63,770 nucleotides of DNA from assembly GCA_934511165.1 (NCBI GenBank), contig CAKSWA010000006.1, positions 1 to 63,770 of the forward strand, written 5' to 3'. Each line of letters starts with the position of its first letter. Position 1 is the first letter of the stretch. Shown here in pieces: positions 1-7,315 of this stretch. The DNA comes from an uncultured Oscillospiraceae bacterium (GTDB taxonomy: Bacteria > Bacillota > Clostridia > Oscillospirales > Oscillospiraceae). The position numbers were made by a program, and so were the translations under genes. The notes under the pieces are model-generated. The model worked only from the letters and a program-made list of their open reading frames with translations. It had not been told where the DNA came from and made no database searches.

Positions 1-1078
1 CGGACGTATCGTCCGGAACGAGAATGGCCTCCATACCGGAGGTCATATGCAGCTCGCCGTCCGGGAGCACCCAGAGCACTTCCACGTCTCCCAGCTTTCC
101 GCAGAGCGCCTCGCCGTCGGCAAGGGGCATGCAGAAGAGCGCGGTGGAGAGTGCGTCGGCAAGACCGCTGTTCTTCGTCACTACCGTGACGGAGGAATAG
201 AGCGTGGAGGGGTAGAGCGTATCCTTATCGATGATGTGGTGATACCGCACGCCGTCCACGGTGAAATAGCGCTCATAAACGCCGGAGGTGACGCACGAGG
301 TATCGGCGAGCAAAAGCTTGGCGCAGAAGCTCCCGTCCGGGGCCTTCGGGTCGCGCACGCCGGTTTTCCAGCCGGTGCCGTCGGGGCGTGTGCCGATGAT
401 GCGGATGTTGCCGCCGACGTTGAGAACGTAGCTTTCGCAGCCGAGCTCTTCGGCTTTCTGCGCCGCCATTTCGGTGGCGTAGCCTTTGCCGAGTGCGCCG
501 ACATCGATGGAGGCAAGAGGATCGGCGATGCGGACGGTGTTATGTTCCTCGTCCAGCTCCAGAAGGGAAATATCCGTATGTTCTGCGGCCTCGGCGAGCT
601 CCTCTTCCGCGGGGACATAGGCGTTCTTCGGATCGTCCGACGCCGTCTCGCGTGCATCGTGCCAGAGCCTGAGGACGCTTCCCATCATGACGTTCATCTC
701 TCCGCCGGTGAGCTCGTAGAGCTCTTTCGCATAGAGCAGAAACTCCATCAGCCGCGCATCCACCGCTACAGGTTCTCCGCCGGCCAGTTTGTTCACCGTG
801 CAGAGGTTATTTATGCCGGAATACTCGTGGTAAATATCAAAAAGCTGGTGATATTCCCCGAGTATATCAGCAATTTCGGCAGAACAGTCCGAAAACCGTT
901 CTGCCGAATCGCCTGCATAACTGTAAATATAGGTCACCGTGTCAAAGTAGGTGAAATAACTTTTTCCCTGTGCCTTGACAGGCTCGGCGGAAGCTGAACA
1001 GCCGGAGAGAAGAACAAGAGCGAGAAGAGCGCCGCAGAGAAGAGCGGCAATCGCGCGGGTATTCTTTTTCCGGTTCAT
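1..1078 (-). CDS. apbE: FAD:protein FMN transferase (ApbE family) lipoprotein, C-terminus cut by window edge
   Basis: ApbE enzymes use FAD to attach FMN covalently to Ser/Thr of target proteins outside the membrane. The reading frame starts at the ATG ending at 1078 and is still open at base 1, giving about 359 residues. The N-terminus is a lipoprotein signal with lipobox LSGC (Cys27). The family motif SIDVGALGKGYAT is near the middle, followed by VLNVGGNIRI, and PDGELHMTSGM is close to the window edge; all are typical of ApbE. The gene lies 14 bases downstream of the lipoprotein gene at 1093-2109 on the same strand, so they are probably one operon and the neighbour may be its substrate. The ApbE call is firm; the target is inferred. 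Confidence 0.9.
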   Translation of the reverse strand, partial: MNRKKNTRAIAALLCGALLALVLLSGCSASAEPVKAQGKSYFTYFDTVTYIYSYAGDSAERFSDCSAEIADILGEYHQLFDIYHEYSGINNLCTVNKLAGGEPVAVDARLMEFLLYAKELYELTGGEMNVMMGSVLRLWHDARETASDDPKNAYVPAEEELAEAAEHTDISLLELDEEHNTVRIADPLASIDVGALGKGYATEMAAQKAEELGCESYVLNVGGNIRIIGTRPDGTGWKTGVRDPKAPDGSFCAKLLLADTSCVTSGVYERYFTVDGVRYHHIIDKDTLYPSTLYSSVTVVTKNSGLADALSTALFCMPLADGEALCGKLGDVEVLWVLPDGELHMTSGMEAILVPDDTS

Positions 1079-1092
1079 TTGCTTCGCGGAGA

Positions 1093-2109
1093 TTACCGGG
1101 CGTTGTTCACCGCCGTGGCAATGGCGGCCTGCATGCCGTCGATAGCCATCGTGCAGGAGGCGAGCAGCGTCTCATCGGTGGAGACCTGATAGCCCTCGGC
1201 GTTGGTGGTGGTGTCGAGACCCATCACTTCGTCCGCGGTCTTGCCGACGGTGTAGTCAGCAAAAGCCTTGGCCTGGGCGTCCCACTCGGCAATGGCGTTG
1301 CCGTACTTGACCATATTGTAGTCGTCGCCGAGCTCACGCTTGGTGGCGGTGTAGTCCTTGTTGAGGATCTCGCCTTCGGCGCTCACGGTGATCTTGGGCT
1401 GGATGGCATCGGTCAGAGCGGCGAGAATCTTGCCGTCGGCATCGACAGCGGCGGCGCCGAACTCGGTGTACATCTTGACAACGGCGTTGCCGTCTTCAGA
1501 ATCGGCAGCGGAGACGGATTCCTTGGAGTTGGAGATGGCGGACACGCCCAGCGTGAAGGAGCCGGGGACGGCGGTGAAGGTGGAGCCCTTCTCGTCGTTG
1601 CAGGCCTTCACAATGGCCTCCTGGAAGGCCTCGAGGCTGATGGAGCAGGAAGCGAACAGCTCTTCGTCAACGGCGACGTTGTAGCCCTCTTCGTTGACGC
1701 GGGTCTCGATGTTCTTGATCTCTTCAGCAGTCTTGCCGACGACCCACTTCTCAAGGTTCTCGACCTGCTCGAACCACTCGAGCGTGGCGTCGGAATACTT
1801 GACCATGTTGTAGTCATACTTCAGATCGCGCTTGGTGGTGTAGGTCGCGGCGGTATCGACCTGGCCGCCGGTGACGTCCATCTTGTTCTGCGCGCAGTCG
1901 ATGCGGCAGAGGACGATCTTGCCTTCGCTGTCGGTGACGACCGTGGCGACGGTGGCGTCAACCTGAGCGAGGTTGGTGTCGGAGGTGTCCAGGCTGACGC
2001 TCACGCCCATGCCAAGCTTGTATTCGGCAGTGGCGGGAGCCTTTTCGCCGCACGCGGTCAGCGTGAGCAGCATGCACGCCAGAAGGAGAACGGAGATTAC
2101 TTTTTTCAT
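1093..2109 (-). CDS. Tandem-repeat lipoprotein, possible extracellular flavin-related protein
   Basis: The 338-residue product has a lipoprotein signal with lipobox LTAC (Cys20). Two homologous halves follow, about residues 25-170 and 185-338. Each half has a short beta region with DSEGKI or DADGKI, then K-R-(D/E)-L-x-x-DYNMVKY, then VGKTA-(E/D)-E, then E/A-EGY, and finally an ASC-(S/T)-(I/M) segment leading into an amphipathic helix (FQEAIVKA, MQAAIATA). The closing segment resembles the end of FMN-binding domains, where a GAT-x-S motif precedes a similar helix, but the GAT residues are not conserved here. Adjacency to apbE suggests a flavinylation partner; this is inference. A strong promoter lies upstream at 2216-2244. 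Confidence 0.6.
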   Translation of the reverse strand: MKKVISVLLLACMLLTLTACGEKAPATAEYKLGMGVSVSLDTSDTNLAQVDATVATVVTDSEGKIVLCRIDCAQNKMDVTGGQVDTAATYTTKRDLKYDYNMVKYSDATLEWFEQVENLEKWVVGKTAEEIKNIETRVNEEGYNVAVDEELFASCSISLEAFQEAIVKACNDEKGSTFTAVPGSFTLGVSAISNSKESVSAADSEDGNAVVKMYTEFGAAAVDADGKILAALTDAIQPKITVSAEGEILNKDYTATKRELGDDYNMVKYGNAIAEWDAQAKAFADYTVGKTADEVMGLDTTTNAEGYQVSTDETLLASCTMAIDGMQAAIATAVNNAR

Positions 2110-2215
2110 TGTGTTCGACCTCTTATTCTTAAATTTCTTGCTTACAATTTCGAACGGAAAAGCGGATTATGTTGATTAATGCTACACTACGTTACGCTAT
2201 CCCGCTTTTGATGAC

Positions 2216-2244
2216 AATATAGCACAGTAAGGGCTTATAGTCAA
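2216..2244 (-). promoter_or_regulatory. Sigma-A promoter for the lipoprotein-apbE operon
   Basis: On the minus strand, TTGACT (2244-2239) and TATATT (2221-2216) are separated by 17 bases, about 110 bases upstream of the lipoprotein start. The intergenic stretch 2110-2457 otherwise holds only this promoter and the opposing one for the CarD-like gene; no other gene is seen in it. Confidence 0.7.
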
Positions 2245-2349
2245 TAAAAAAACGCACAAGATAGAGGGAGTAATTTACGTTTTTGGGGGCTAATCTGCAC
2301 AGTTGGCATCCGTATGCTCTGAATTGTAACAATTTTGTGAATTTTCCGC

Positions 2350-2379
2350 TTGCACCGCGTTTCGAAAATATGGTATAAT
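2350..2379 (+). promoter_or_regulatory. Candidate promoter for the CarD-like gene
   Basis: TTGCAC (2350-2355) and a perfect TATAAT (2374-2379) are separated by 18 bases, about 80 bases before the ATG at 2458. It points away from the promoter at 2216-2244, so this is a divergent promoter region. Confidence 0.6.
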
Positions 2380-2457
2380 CTCTTTAGAATATTAAAGAAA
2401 AGGCTTTCCCCGCGGTTTCGCGCGGGATCGCCGGCGTATGCATTTGGGAGGTGCAAA

Positions 2458-2979
2458 ATGTTTTCCATCGGTGAGAAGGTTATGTATGGCGGAACGGGCG
2501 TTTGCGTGGTGGAGGAGATCACATCGGTCAAATTCTCTGCCTCCCAGCCGGGAAAGCCGTATTATCTTCTGCGGCCGATGTATCAGACCGGCACCATCCA
2601 GACCCCGGCGGACAGCGGCAAGGTGCCGATCCGCCCGGTGATGAACCGCAGCGAGGCCGAGGCCGTTATCGATGCCATGCCGGGTGTCCCGGCGGAGATC
2701 TGCACGGAGAAAAATCTCAGCGCGCTGCGCACGTATTATCAGAAGCAGATCACCTCGTTCGACTGTATGGATCTCATCCGGCTGGCAAAATCCATCCGCG
2801 CCAAGAAGATTGAAGCCGAAAAGCGGCAGAAGCGCATCGGCAGCACGGACGAAAAATATCTCCGCCGCGCGGAAGAGCTTCTTTTTGGCGAGCTCGCCGT
2901 CGCGCTGGAGATCCCGCGGGACGATGTCCCGGCGTTCATTGAAAACCGGCTCGGCTCGCTTGCCGCCGCGATGGAGTAA
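2458..2979 (+). CDS. CarD/CdnL-type transcription regulator
   Basis: CarD-like proteins bind the RNA polymerase beta subunit through an N-terminal Tudor-like domain and modulate open-complex stability. The product has 173 residues and begins MFSIGEKVMYGGTGVCVVEEI, the typical CarD/TRCF RNAP-interacting start. A PYYLLRPMY strand and a basic helical C-terminal half (residues about 80-173) follow, with the usual family length. The open frame extends upstream to 2350, but that lies upstream of the -10 box at 2374-2379, and GGGAGGTG sits just before the ATG at 2458, which fixes the start. A strong terminator follows at once, so the gene is monocistronic. Target genes cannot be read from sequence. 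Confidence 0.85.
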   Translation: MFSIGEKVMYGGTGVCVVEEITSVKFSASQPGKPYYLLRPMYQTGTIQTPADSGKVPIRPVMNRSEAEAVIDAMPGVPAEICTEKNLSALRTYYQKQITSFDCMDLIRLAKSIRAKKIEAEKRQKRIGSTDEKYLRRAEELLFGELAVALEIPRDDVPAFIENRLGSLAAAME

Positions 2980-3004
2980 TACATAATAAATATGTGCGGT
3001 CATT

Positions 3005-3046
3005 GTCTCCGAAGAGTCTTTTCTTCGGAGACTTTCTGTTTTTCTT
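3005..3046 (+). terminator. Rho-independent terminator after the CarD-like gene
   Basis: A 10-bp perfect stem (3005-3014 with 3023-3032) has an 8-base loop and is followed by a T-rich tract. Confidence 0.85.
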
Positions 3047-3073
3047 GACGGAATCGCCCGGGGAATCTATAAT
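3045..3073 (+). promoter_or_regulatory. Promoter of the transketolase operon
   Basis: TTGACG (3045-3050), a 17-base spacer and TATAAT (3068-3073). The start site should be near 3080, so a GTG at 3080 that opens the reading frame cannot be the normal start. A GC hairpin (GGCGGG/CCCGCC, about 3094-3109) sits just before the ribosome binding site. Confidence 0.8.
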
Positions 3074-3127
3074 CAATTCGTGAAAATACTTTTGGCGGGG
3101 AAACCCGCCGGGGGAGGTACTTGCATT

Positions 3128-3973
3128 TTGACGCAGGACGAAAAGAAACAGTTGAAAATCGCCGCCTGCAAGGTGCGCCTCGGCATCATCGAGGGCGTTT
3201 ACGCGGCAAAATCCGGGCATCCGGGCGGAAGTCTTTCCGCCGCCGACGTGCTCACCTATCTCTATTTTCGGCATATGAACGTTGATCCGCAGAACCCGCG
3301 CTGGGAAAACCGCGACCGGTTTGTCCTCTCCAAGGGTCACGCGGCTCCGGCGCTCTACTCGGTGCTGGCCAACCGCGGCTTCTTCCCCGTGGACGAGCTC
3401 AAAACACTCCGCCACATCGGCAGCCGCCTGCAGGGTCATCCCAACATGAATCTCACGCCCGGCGTGGACATGTCTACCGGCTCTCTTGGCCAGGGTGTCT
3501 CCACGGCGGCGGGCATGGCGCTCGGCGCAAAGCGCCTCGGAAACGGCGTGCGCGTGTATACGCTCCTTGGCGACGGCGAGATCGAAGAAGGCCAGGTCTG
3601 GGAGGCAATGATGTTTGCTTCGCACTATAAGCTGGATAACCTTCTGGTGTTCGTCGATAACAACAATCTCCAGATCGACGGCGCCGTGAGCGACGTTATG
3701 AGCCCCTACCCGATCGACGAGAAGTTCGCCGCATTCGGTCTCTTTGTCCAGACCGTGGACGGCCACGACTTTGACGCGATCGACGAAGCCGTGAAGCGCG
3801 CTGAGCAGGAAAAGGGACGCCCCTCCGCGATCGTTCTCAAGACCGTCAAGGGCAAGGGCGTATCCTTCATGGAAAATCAGGTGGGCTGGCACGGCAAAGC
3901 CCCCAACGAGGAACAATACCACGCCGCGATGGAAGAGCTTACCGCGGCGCTGCGCGAACAGGAGGCAGAATGA
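3128..3973 (+). CDS. Transketolase, N-terminal (thiamine diphosphate-binding) subunit
   Basis: This is the N-terminal half of transketolase, which moves two-carbon ketol units between sugar phosphates in the non-oxidative pentose phosphate pathway. The product is about 281 residues. Visible motifs are SGHPGGSLSAADVLTYLYF, DRFVLSKGHAAPALYS, GSLGQGVSTAAGMA and GDGEIEEGQVWEA, the ThDP/Mg binding motif, with DNNNLQIDG after it. I choose the TTG at 3128, preceded by GGGGGAGGT, because the earlier GTG at 3080 coincides with the predicted transcription start. The last codon overlaps the start of the C-terminal subunit (ATGATGG), indicating translational coupling. Confidence 0.92.
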   Translation: MTQDEKKQLKIAACKVRLGIIEGVYAAKSGHPGGSLSAADVLTYLYFRHMNVDPQNPRWENRDRFVLSKGHAAPALYSVLANRGFFPVDELKTLRHIGSRLQGHPNMNLTPGVDMSTGSLGQGVSTAAGMALGAKRLGNGVRVYTLLGDGEIEEGQVWEAMMFASHYKLDNLLVFVDNNNLQIDGAVSDVMSPYPIDEKFAAFGLFVQTVDGHDFDAIDEAVKRAEQEKGRPSAIVLKTVKGKGVSFMENQVGWHGKAPNEEQYHAAMEELTAALREQEAE

Positions 3974-4920
3974 TGGCGGACGTTGTAAAAATTGCTACCC
4001 GCGAGAGCTACGGCAACGCGGTAACGGCGCTCGCCGCCGAGCACGACGATATCCTTGTTCTGGACGCCGACCTTGCCGGCGCGACCAAAACGGCGATCTT
4101 CAAAAAGGCTTACCCCGACCGCCACATCAACTGCGGCATCGCTGAGGCCGATCTCATCGGCGTGAGCGCCGGCCTCTCCACGATGGGCTTTGTTCCGTTC
4201 TGCTCGTCGTTTGCAATGTTCGCGGCGGGACGTGCCTATGAGCAGGTGCGCAACACCGTGGGCTATCCGCATCTGAACGTGAAAATCTGCGCCACCCACG
4301 GCGGCATTTCCGTCGGCGAGGACGGCGCTTCCCACCAGTGCTGCGAGGACTTCGCACTCATGCGCACGATCCCCGGTATGGTCGTGCTCTCCCCGGCGGA
4401 CGACGTGGAAGCGCGCGCCGCCGTCAAGGCGGCCTATGAGCACAAAGGCCCGGTGTACATCCGGTTCGGCCGCGCCGCGGTTCCCGTGATTCACGAGGAG
4501 GAAAACTATTCCTTCGAGATCGGCAAAGCGGAGGTGCTCCGCCCCGGCACAGACATCGCCGTTGCGGCAACCGGCCTTATGGTTGCCGAGGCGCTCAAGG
4601 CGGCGGAAGCGCTCGCCGCGGAGGGCATTTCGGTCCGCGTTATCAACGTCTGCTCCATCAAGCCGCTCGACGAGGAGACCATCCTTGCCGCCGCACGCGA
4701 ATGCGGAAAGATCGTCACCTGCGAGGAGCACAGCGTTATCGGCGGTCTCGGCGAGGCCGTGTGCTCGCTCGTGAGCGAGAAGCACCCCGTGCCGGTGCGC
4801 CGCGTCGGCGTGAACGACGAGTTCGGCCACTCCGGCCCGGCGGCGGCTCTGCTTGAGGAGATGGGACTCTGCGCATCGCACATCGCCGAGGTTGTCCGCG
4901 AGACCGTCAAGGGCTGCTGA
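3970..4920 (+). CDS. Transketolase, C-terminal subunit
   Basis: The 316-residue partner carries the pyrimidine-binding and C-terminal transketolase domains. Motifs are DADLAGATKT, the catalytic-loop region FINCGIAEADLIGVSAGLS (written NCGIAEADL here), FAAGRAYEQVRNTV, THGGISVGEDGASHQ, and the C-terminal RVINVCSIKPLDEETI and EHSVIGGLGEAV. Two-gene transketolases are common in Clostridia. The start overlaps the N-terminal subunit by four bases. Pentoses entering through the arabinose operon at 30-34 kb would need this enzyme, although the loci are far apart. Confidence 0.93.
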   Translation: MMADVVKIATRESYGNAVTALAAEHDDILVLDADLAGATKTAIFKKAYPDRHINCGIAEADLIGVSAGLSTMGFVPFCSSFAMFAAGRAYEQVRNTVGYPHLNVKICATHGGISVGEDGASHQCCEDFALMRTIPGMVVLSPADDVEARAAVKAAYEHKGPVYIRFGRAAVPVIHEEENYSFEIGKAEVLRPGTDIAVAATGLMVAEALKAAEALAAEGISVRVINVCSIKPLDEETILAAARECGKIVTCEEHSVIGGLGEAVCSLVSEKHPVPVRRVGVNDEFGHSGPAAALLEEMGLCASHIAEVVRETVKGC

Positions 4921-4953
4921 ATTTTTAAGGATTAATTATAAGGAGAAATCACC

Positions 4954-5280
4954 ATGCGCTGCAGAACGATTGTAAAGTTCCACAACGGCACGGACCCGGA
5001 CGCGCTCGGCTTCGGCCGGGGCATTGTCCAGCTTCTGGAAGGCGTGGAGGAGCTCGGCTCCATCAACCGCGCCACCGCTTCCATGGGCATGGCGTATTCC
5101 AAGGCGTGGAAAATCATCAATTCCATTGAAAAGGAATTCGATGTCCGCCTCATCGACCGCGAGGGCGCGCACGGCTCGCACCTGACGGACGAGGCGCGCA
5201 CGCTGATTGCGCGCTACCACGAAGCGCTTGACGCCGCCGACGCCGCGGCGCAGGCAGTTTTTCACAAGTATTATCCCTGA
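4954..5280 (+). CDS. ModE-type winged-helix DNA-binding protein
   Basis: The 108-residue product consists only of a ModE/LysR-like winged helix: GSINRATASMGMAYSKAWKIINSIEKEF is the helix-turn-helix (about residues 37-64) and DREGAHGSHLT the wing. ModE controls molybdate uptake genes in other bacteria, but there the protein carries C-terminal molybdate-binding domains that are absent here. Stand-alone N-domain proteins are common in Clostridia and their ligand is unknown. A GGAG ribosome site precedes the ATG. It follows the transketolase pair by 33 bases, so it may be read through from that promoter, and ends at a strong terminator. Confidence 0.8.
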   Translation: MRCRTIVKFHNGTDPDALGFGRGIVQLLEGVEELGSINRATASMGMAYSKAWKIINSIEKEFDVRLIDREGAHGSHLTDEARTLIARYHEALDAADAAAQAVFHKYYP

Positions 5281-5293
5281 TGCTTTCTCCGTT

Positions 5294-5329
5294 CGCCCCG
5301 GCGCATATGCGCCGGGGCGCTTTCCTTTA
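5294..5329 (+). terminator. Terminator after the ModE-type gene
   Basis: A GC-rich perfect palindrome (CGCCCCGGCG...CGCCGGGGCG, 5294-5319) is followed by TTTCCTTT. Confidence 0.8.
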
Positions 5330-5339
5330 TCCAAATTAA

Positions 5340-5369
5340 TTGACAGAAAAGCGCTTTGCGTGATACTAT
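5340..5369 (+). promoter_or_regulatory. Promoter of the FecCD-type ABC operon
   Basis: TTGACA (5340-5345), an 18-base spacer and TACTAT (5364-5369) preceded by TGA, an extended -10 element. Confidence 0.7.
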
Positions 5370-5446
5370 TTTCGCTATAGAATAAAAGCGGTGGGGAGGT
5401 CGTCGTTACGGAAGATAAAACATCGGTCTACGCCCGGCGGTTCCGG

Positions 5447-6460
5447 GTGCTTGCGGCGGCGTTCGTGCTGCTGTTTTTTGGCTCGTTCCTGCTGGGACGG
5501 TTCGCCGTTGCACCGGGAACGCTTTTCCGCATTCTGTGGGACGCCATCCGGGAGGGATTCTGCAAGCTCTTCGGTATGCAGCCGCCGGTACCGGCCTATA
5601 CGGGGCAGGAGCGCGTGGTCGTGCTGAACATCCGTCTGCCGCGCGTGGCGCTCTCGGCGCTTGTCGGTGCGGGGCTTTCCGTTGCCGGTACGGCGTATCA
5701 GGGCATGTTCCGCAACCCCATGGTATCGCCGGACATTCTCGGCGCGTCCAACGGCGCGGGCTTCGGCGCGGCGCTCGGCATTCTCCTGTCTTTCAACTAT
5801 TTCGGCGTCACGGTGAGCGCGTTCGTGTTCGGCGTGGGCGCGGTGGCGCTTGCGTGGTGCATCAGCCGGGCGAGCCGCATGAACGGCACGCTCGCCATGG
5901 TGCTCGCGGGGATTGTCGTCGGCTCGCTTTTCTCGGCGGGCACATCGTTTATAAAGCTTGTCGCGGACACCGAGCAGCAGCTCCCGGCCATCACGTATTG
6001 GCTGATGGGCTCGCTCTCTTCAGCCAAAACGCGCGATTTGCAGTTCGCGCTCATCCCGGCGCTCGTCGGGATGGTGCCGCTCTTTCTGCTGCGCTGGCGC
6101 ATCAATCTGCTGACGCTCGGCGAGGAGGAAGCGCGCAGTCTCGGTGTGCATACAACGCGCCTTCGTCTTGTGATCGTCATCTGCGCCACGCTCATCACAT
6201 CCGCCTGCGTTTCTGTGAGCGGCATGATCGGCTGGGTCGGCCTTGTCATCCCGCACTTTGCGCGGATGCTCTTCGGACATGACTATAAGCGCCTCATCCC
6301 GGCATCGATGCTGCTCGGCGGATCGTTCCTTATGGTCGTGGACAACATTGCCCGCCTTGCCACGGCGGGGGAGGTCCCGCTCGGTATTCTGACATCCGTT
6401 GTCGGCGCGCCGGTGTTCGTCTGGCTCATTCTGCGGGGAGGTGCCGACCGTGAGCATTGA
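5447..6460 (+). CDS. FecCD/BtuC-type ABC transporter permease
   Basis: This is a membrane subunit of a type II metal-chelate, B12 or oxyanion importer. The 337 residues from the GTG at 5447 contain RLPRVALSALVGAGLSVAG, YQGMFRNPMVSPDILGASNGAGFG and GMIGWVGLVIPHFARMLFGHD, family signatures, with about nine to ten membrane spans. The start is uncertain. A good ribosome site (GGGGAGGT, 5393-5400) lies upstream, and the in-frame sequence after it reads GTT-ACG-GAA, with no ATG, GTG or TTG before 5447. The GTG at 5447 has no ribosome site and would start directly in the first membrane span. A rare start codon or a base error near 5405 is possible. Substrate is unknown. Confidence 0.87.
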   Translation: MLAAAFVLLFFGSFLLGRFAVAPGTLFRILWDAIREGFCKLFGMQPPVPAYTGQERVVVLNIRLPRVALSALVGAGLSVAGTAYQGMFRNPMVSPDILGASNGAGFGAALGILLSFNYFGVTVSAFVFGVGAVALAWCISRASRMNGTLAMVLAGIVVGSLFSAGTSFIKLVADTEQQLPAITYWLMGSLSSAKTRDLQFALIPALVGMVPLFLLRWRINLLTLGEEEARSLGVHTTRLRLVIVICATLITSACVSVSGMIGWVGLVIPHFARMLFGHDYKRLIPASMLLGGSFLMVVDNIARLATAGEVPLGILTSVVGAPVFVWLILRGGADREH

Positions 6461-7238
6461 AATTAACCGCCTTGGTTTTTCCTACGGCAGCACGCCCATA
6501 CTGCGCGATATAACGTTCACCGCTGCCGACGGCGATATTGCTGCCGTGCTCGGGCCGAACGGCGTCGGCAAGAGCACGCTTTTCCGCTGCGTGCTCGGCT
6601 TTCTCACGCCGACGGAGGGCGGCATTCTTGTAAACGGCAAGGACATGCGCACGCTTGACCGCCGCGCCGCGGCACGCGAGATCGCGTATATCCCGCAGTC
6701 GTGCGTTCCGTCCTTCAACTATACGCTGCTTGAGATCGTCATGATGGGGCTCACCAACCAGATCGGCGTGTTTGATGCGCCAAAGCCGGAGTACAAGGCC
6801 GCAGCGCTCGAAGCAATGGAGAGCCTTGGTATCGCGCATCTGGCGCACCGGGAATCCGGCCGCGTGAGCGGCGGCGAGCGGCAGCTTGCGCTGCTGGCGC
6901 GCGCCATGGTGCAGAATGCCCGCGTCCTCGTCATGGACGAGCCGACGGCCAATCTTGACTGCGGCAACAGCGCTCTCGTGATGGAGCGCGTGAGCGCCTT
7001 TGCAAAGGAGGGGTTCACCGTGATCTTCTCCACGCACGACCCCAATCAGGCGTTCCGATACGCCTCGCAAGTGCTCGCGCTTCAAGGCGGCGGCGTTCTT
7101 GCTGCGGGGAAGCCGGAAGAAGCCCTCACGGGTGACACGCTCACAAGGCTTTACGGTGTCGGCATGGACGTCTGCCCCGTGACAGCCGCCGGGAAAAGCT
7201 TTTCCGTCGCCGTCGTGACCGGCGGGAAAATGCAATAA
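6450..7238 (+). CDS. FecE/BtuD-type ABC transporter ATPase
   Basis: The ATPase partner of the upstream permease has 262 residues. Walker A is GPNGVGKST, the Q-loop YIPQS, the signature VSGGERQ and Walker B VLVMDEP, followed by the switch His in FSTHDPNQA. I choose the GTG at 6450, preceded by GGGGAGGTG, rather than the longer frame from 6399; it overlaps the permease end by 11 bases. No substrate-binding lipoprotein gene is next to the pair in this window, so the binding protein must be encoded elsewhere or the system borrows one. Confidence 0.88.
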   Translation: MSIEINRLGFSYGSTPILRDITFTAADGDIAAVLGPNGVGKSTLFRCVLGFLTPTEGGILVNGKDMRTLDRRAAAREIAYIPQSCVPSFNYTLLEIVMMGLTNQIGVFDAPKPEYKAAALEAMESLGIAHLAHRESGRVSGGERQLALLARAMVQNARVLVMDEPTANLDCGNSALVMERVSAFAKEGFTVIFSTHDPNQAFRYASQVLALQGGGVLAAGKPEEALTGDTLTRLYGVGMDVCPVTAAGKSFSVAVVTGGKMQ

Positions 7239-7258
7239 AGTTACAAAAGGTTGAAAAA

Positions 7259-7297
7259 ATCCGGAAAGTAAGCTAAAATACTTTCCGGATATTTTAT
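7259..7297 (+). terminator. Terminator after the FecCD-type operon
   Basis: A 12-bp stem (7259-7270 with 7279-7290) is followed by ATTTTAT. Confidence 0.8.
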
Positions 7298-7315
7298 AGA
7301 TTAAGGAGCTTTTCT

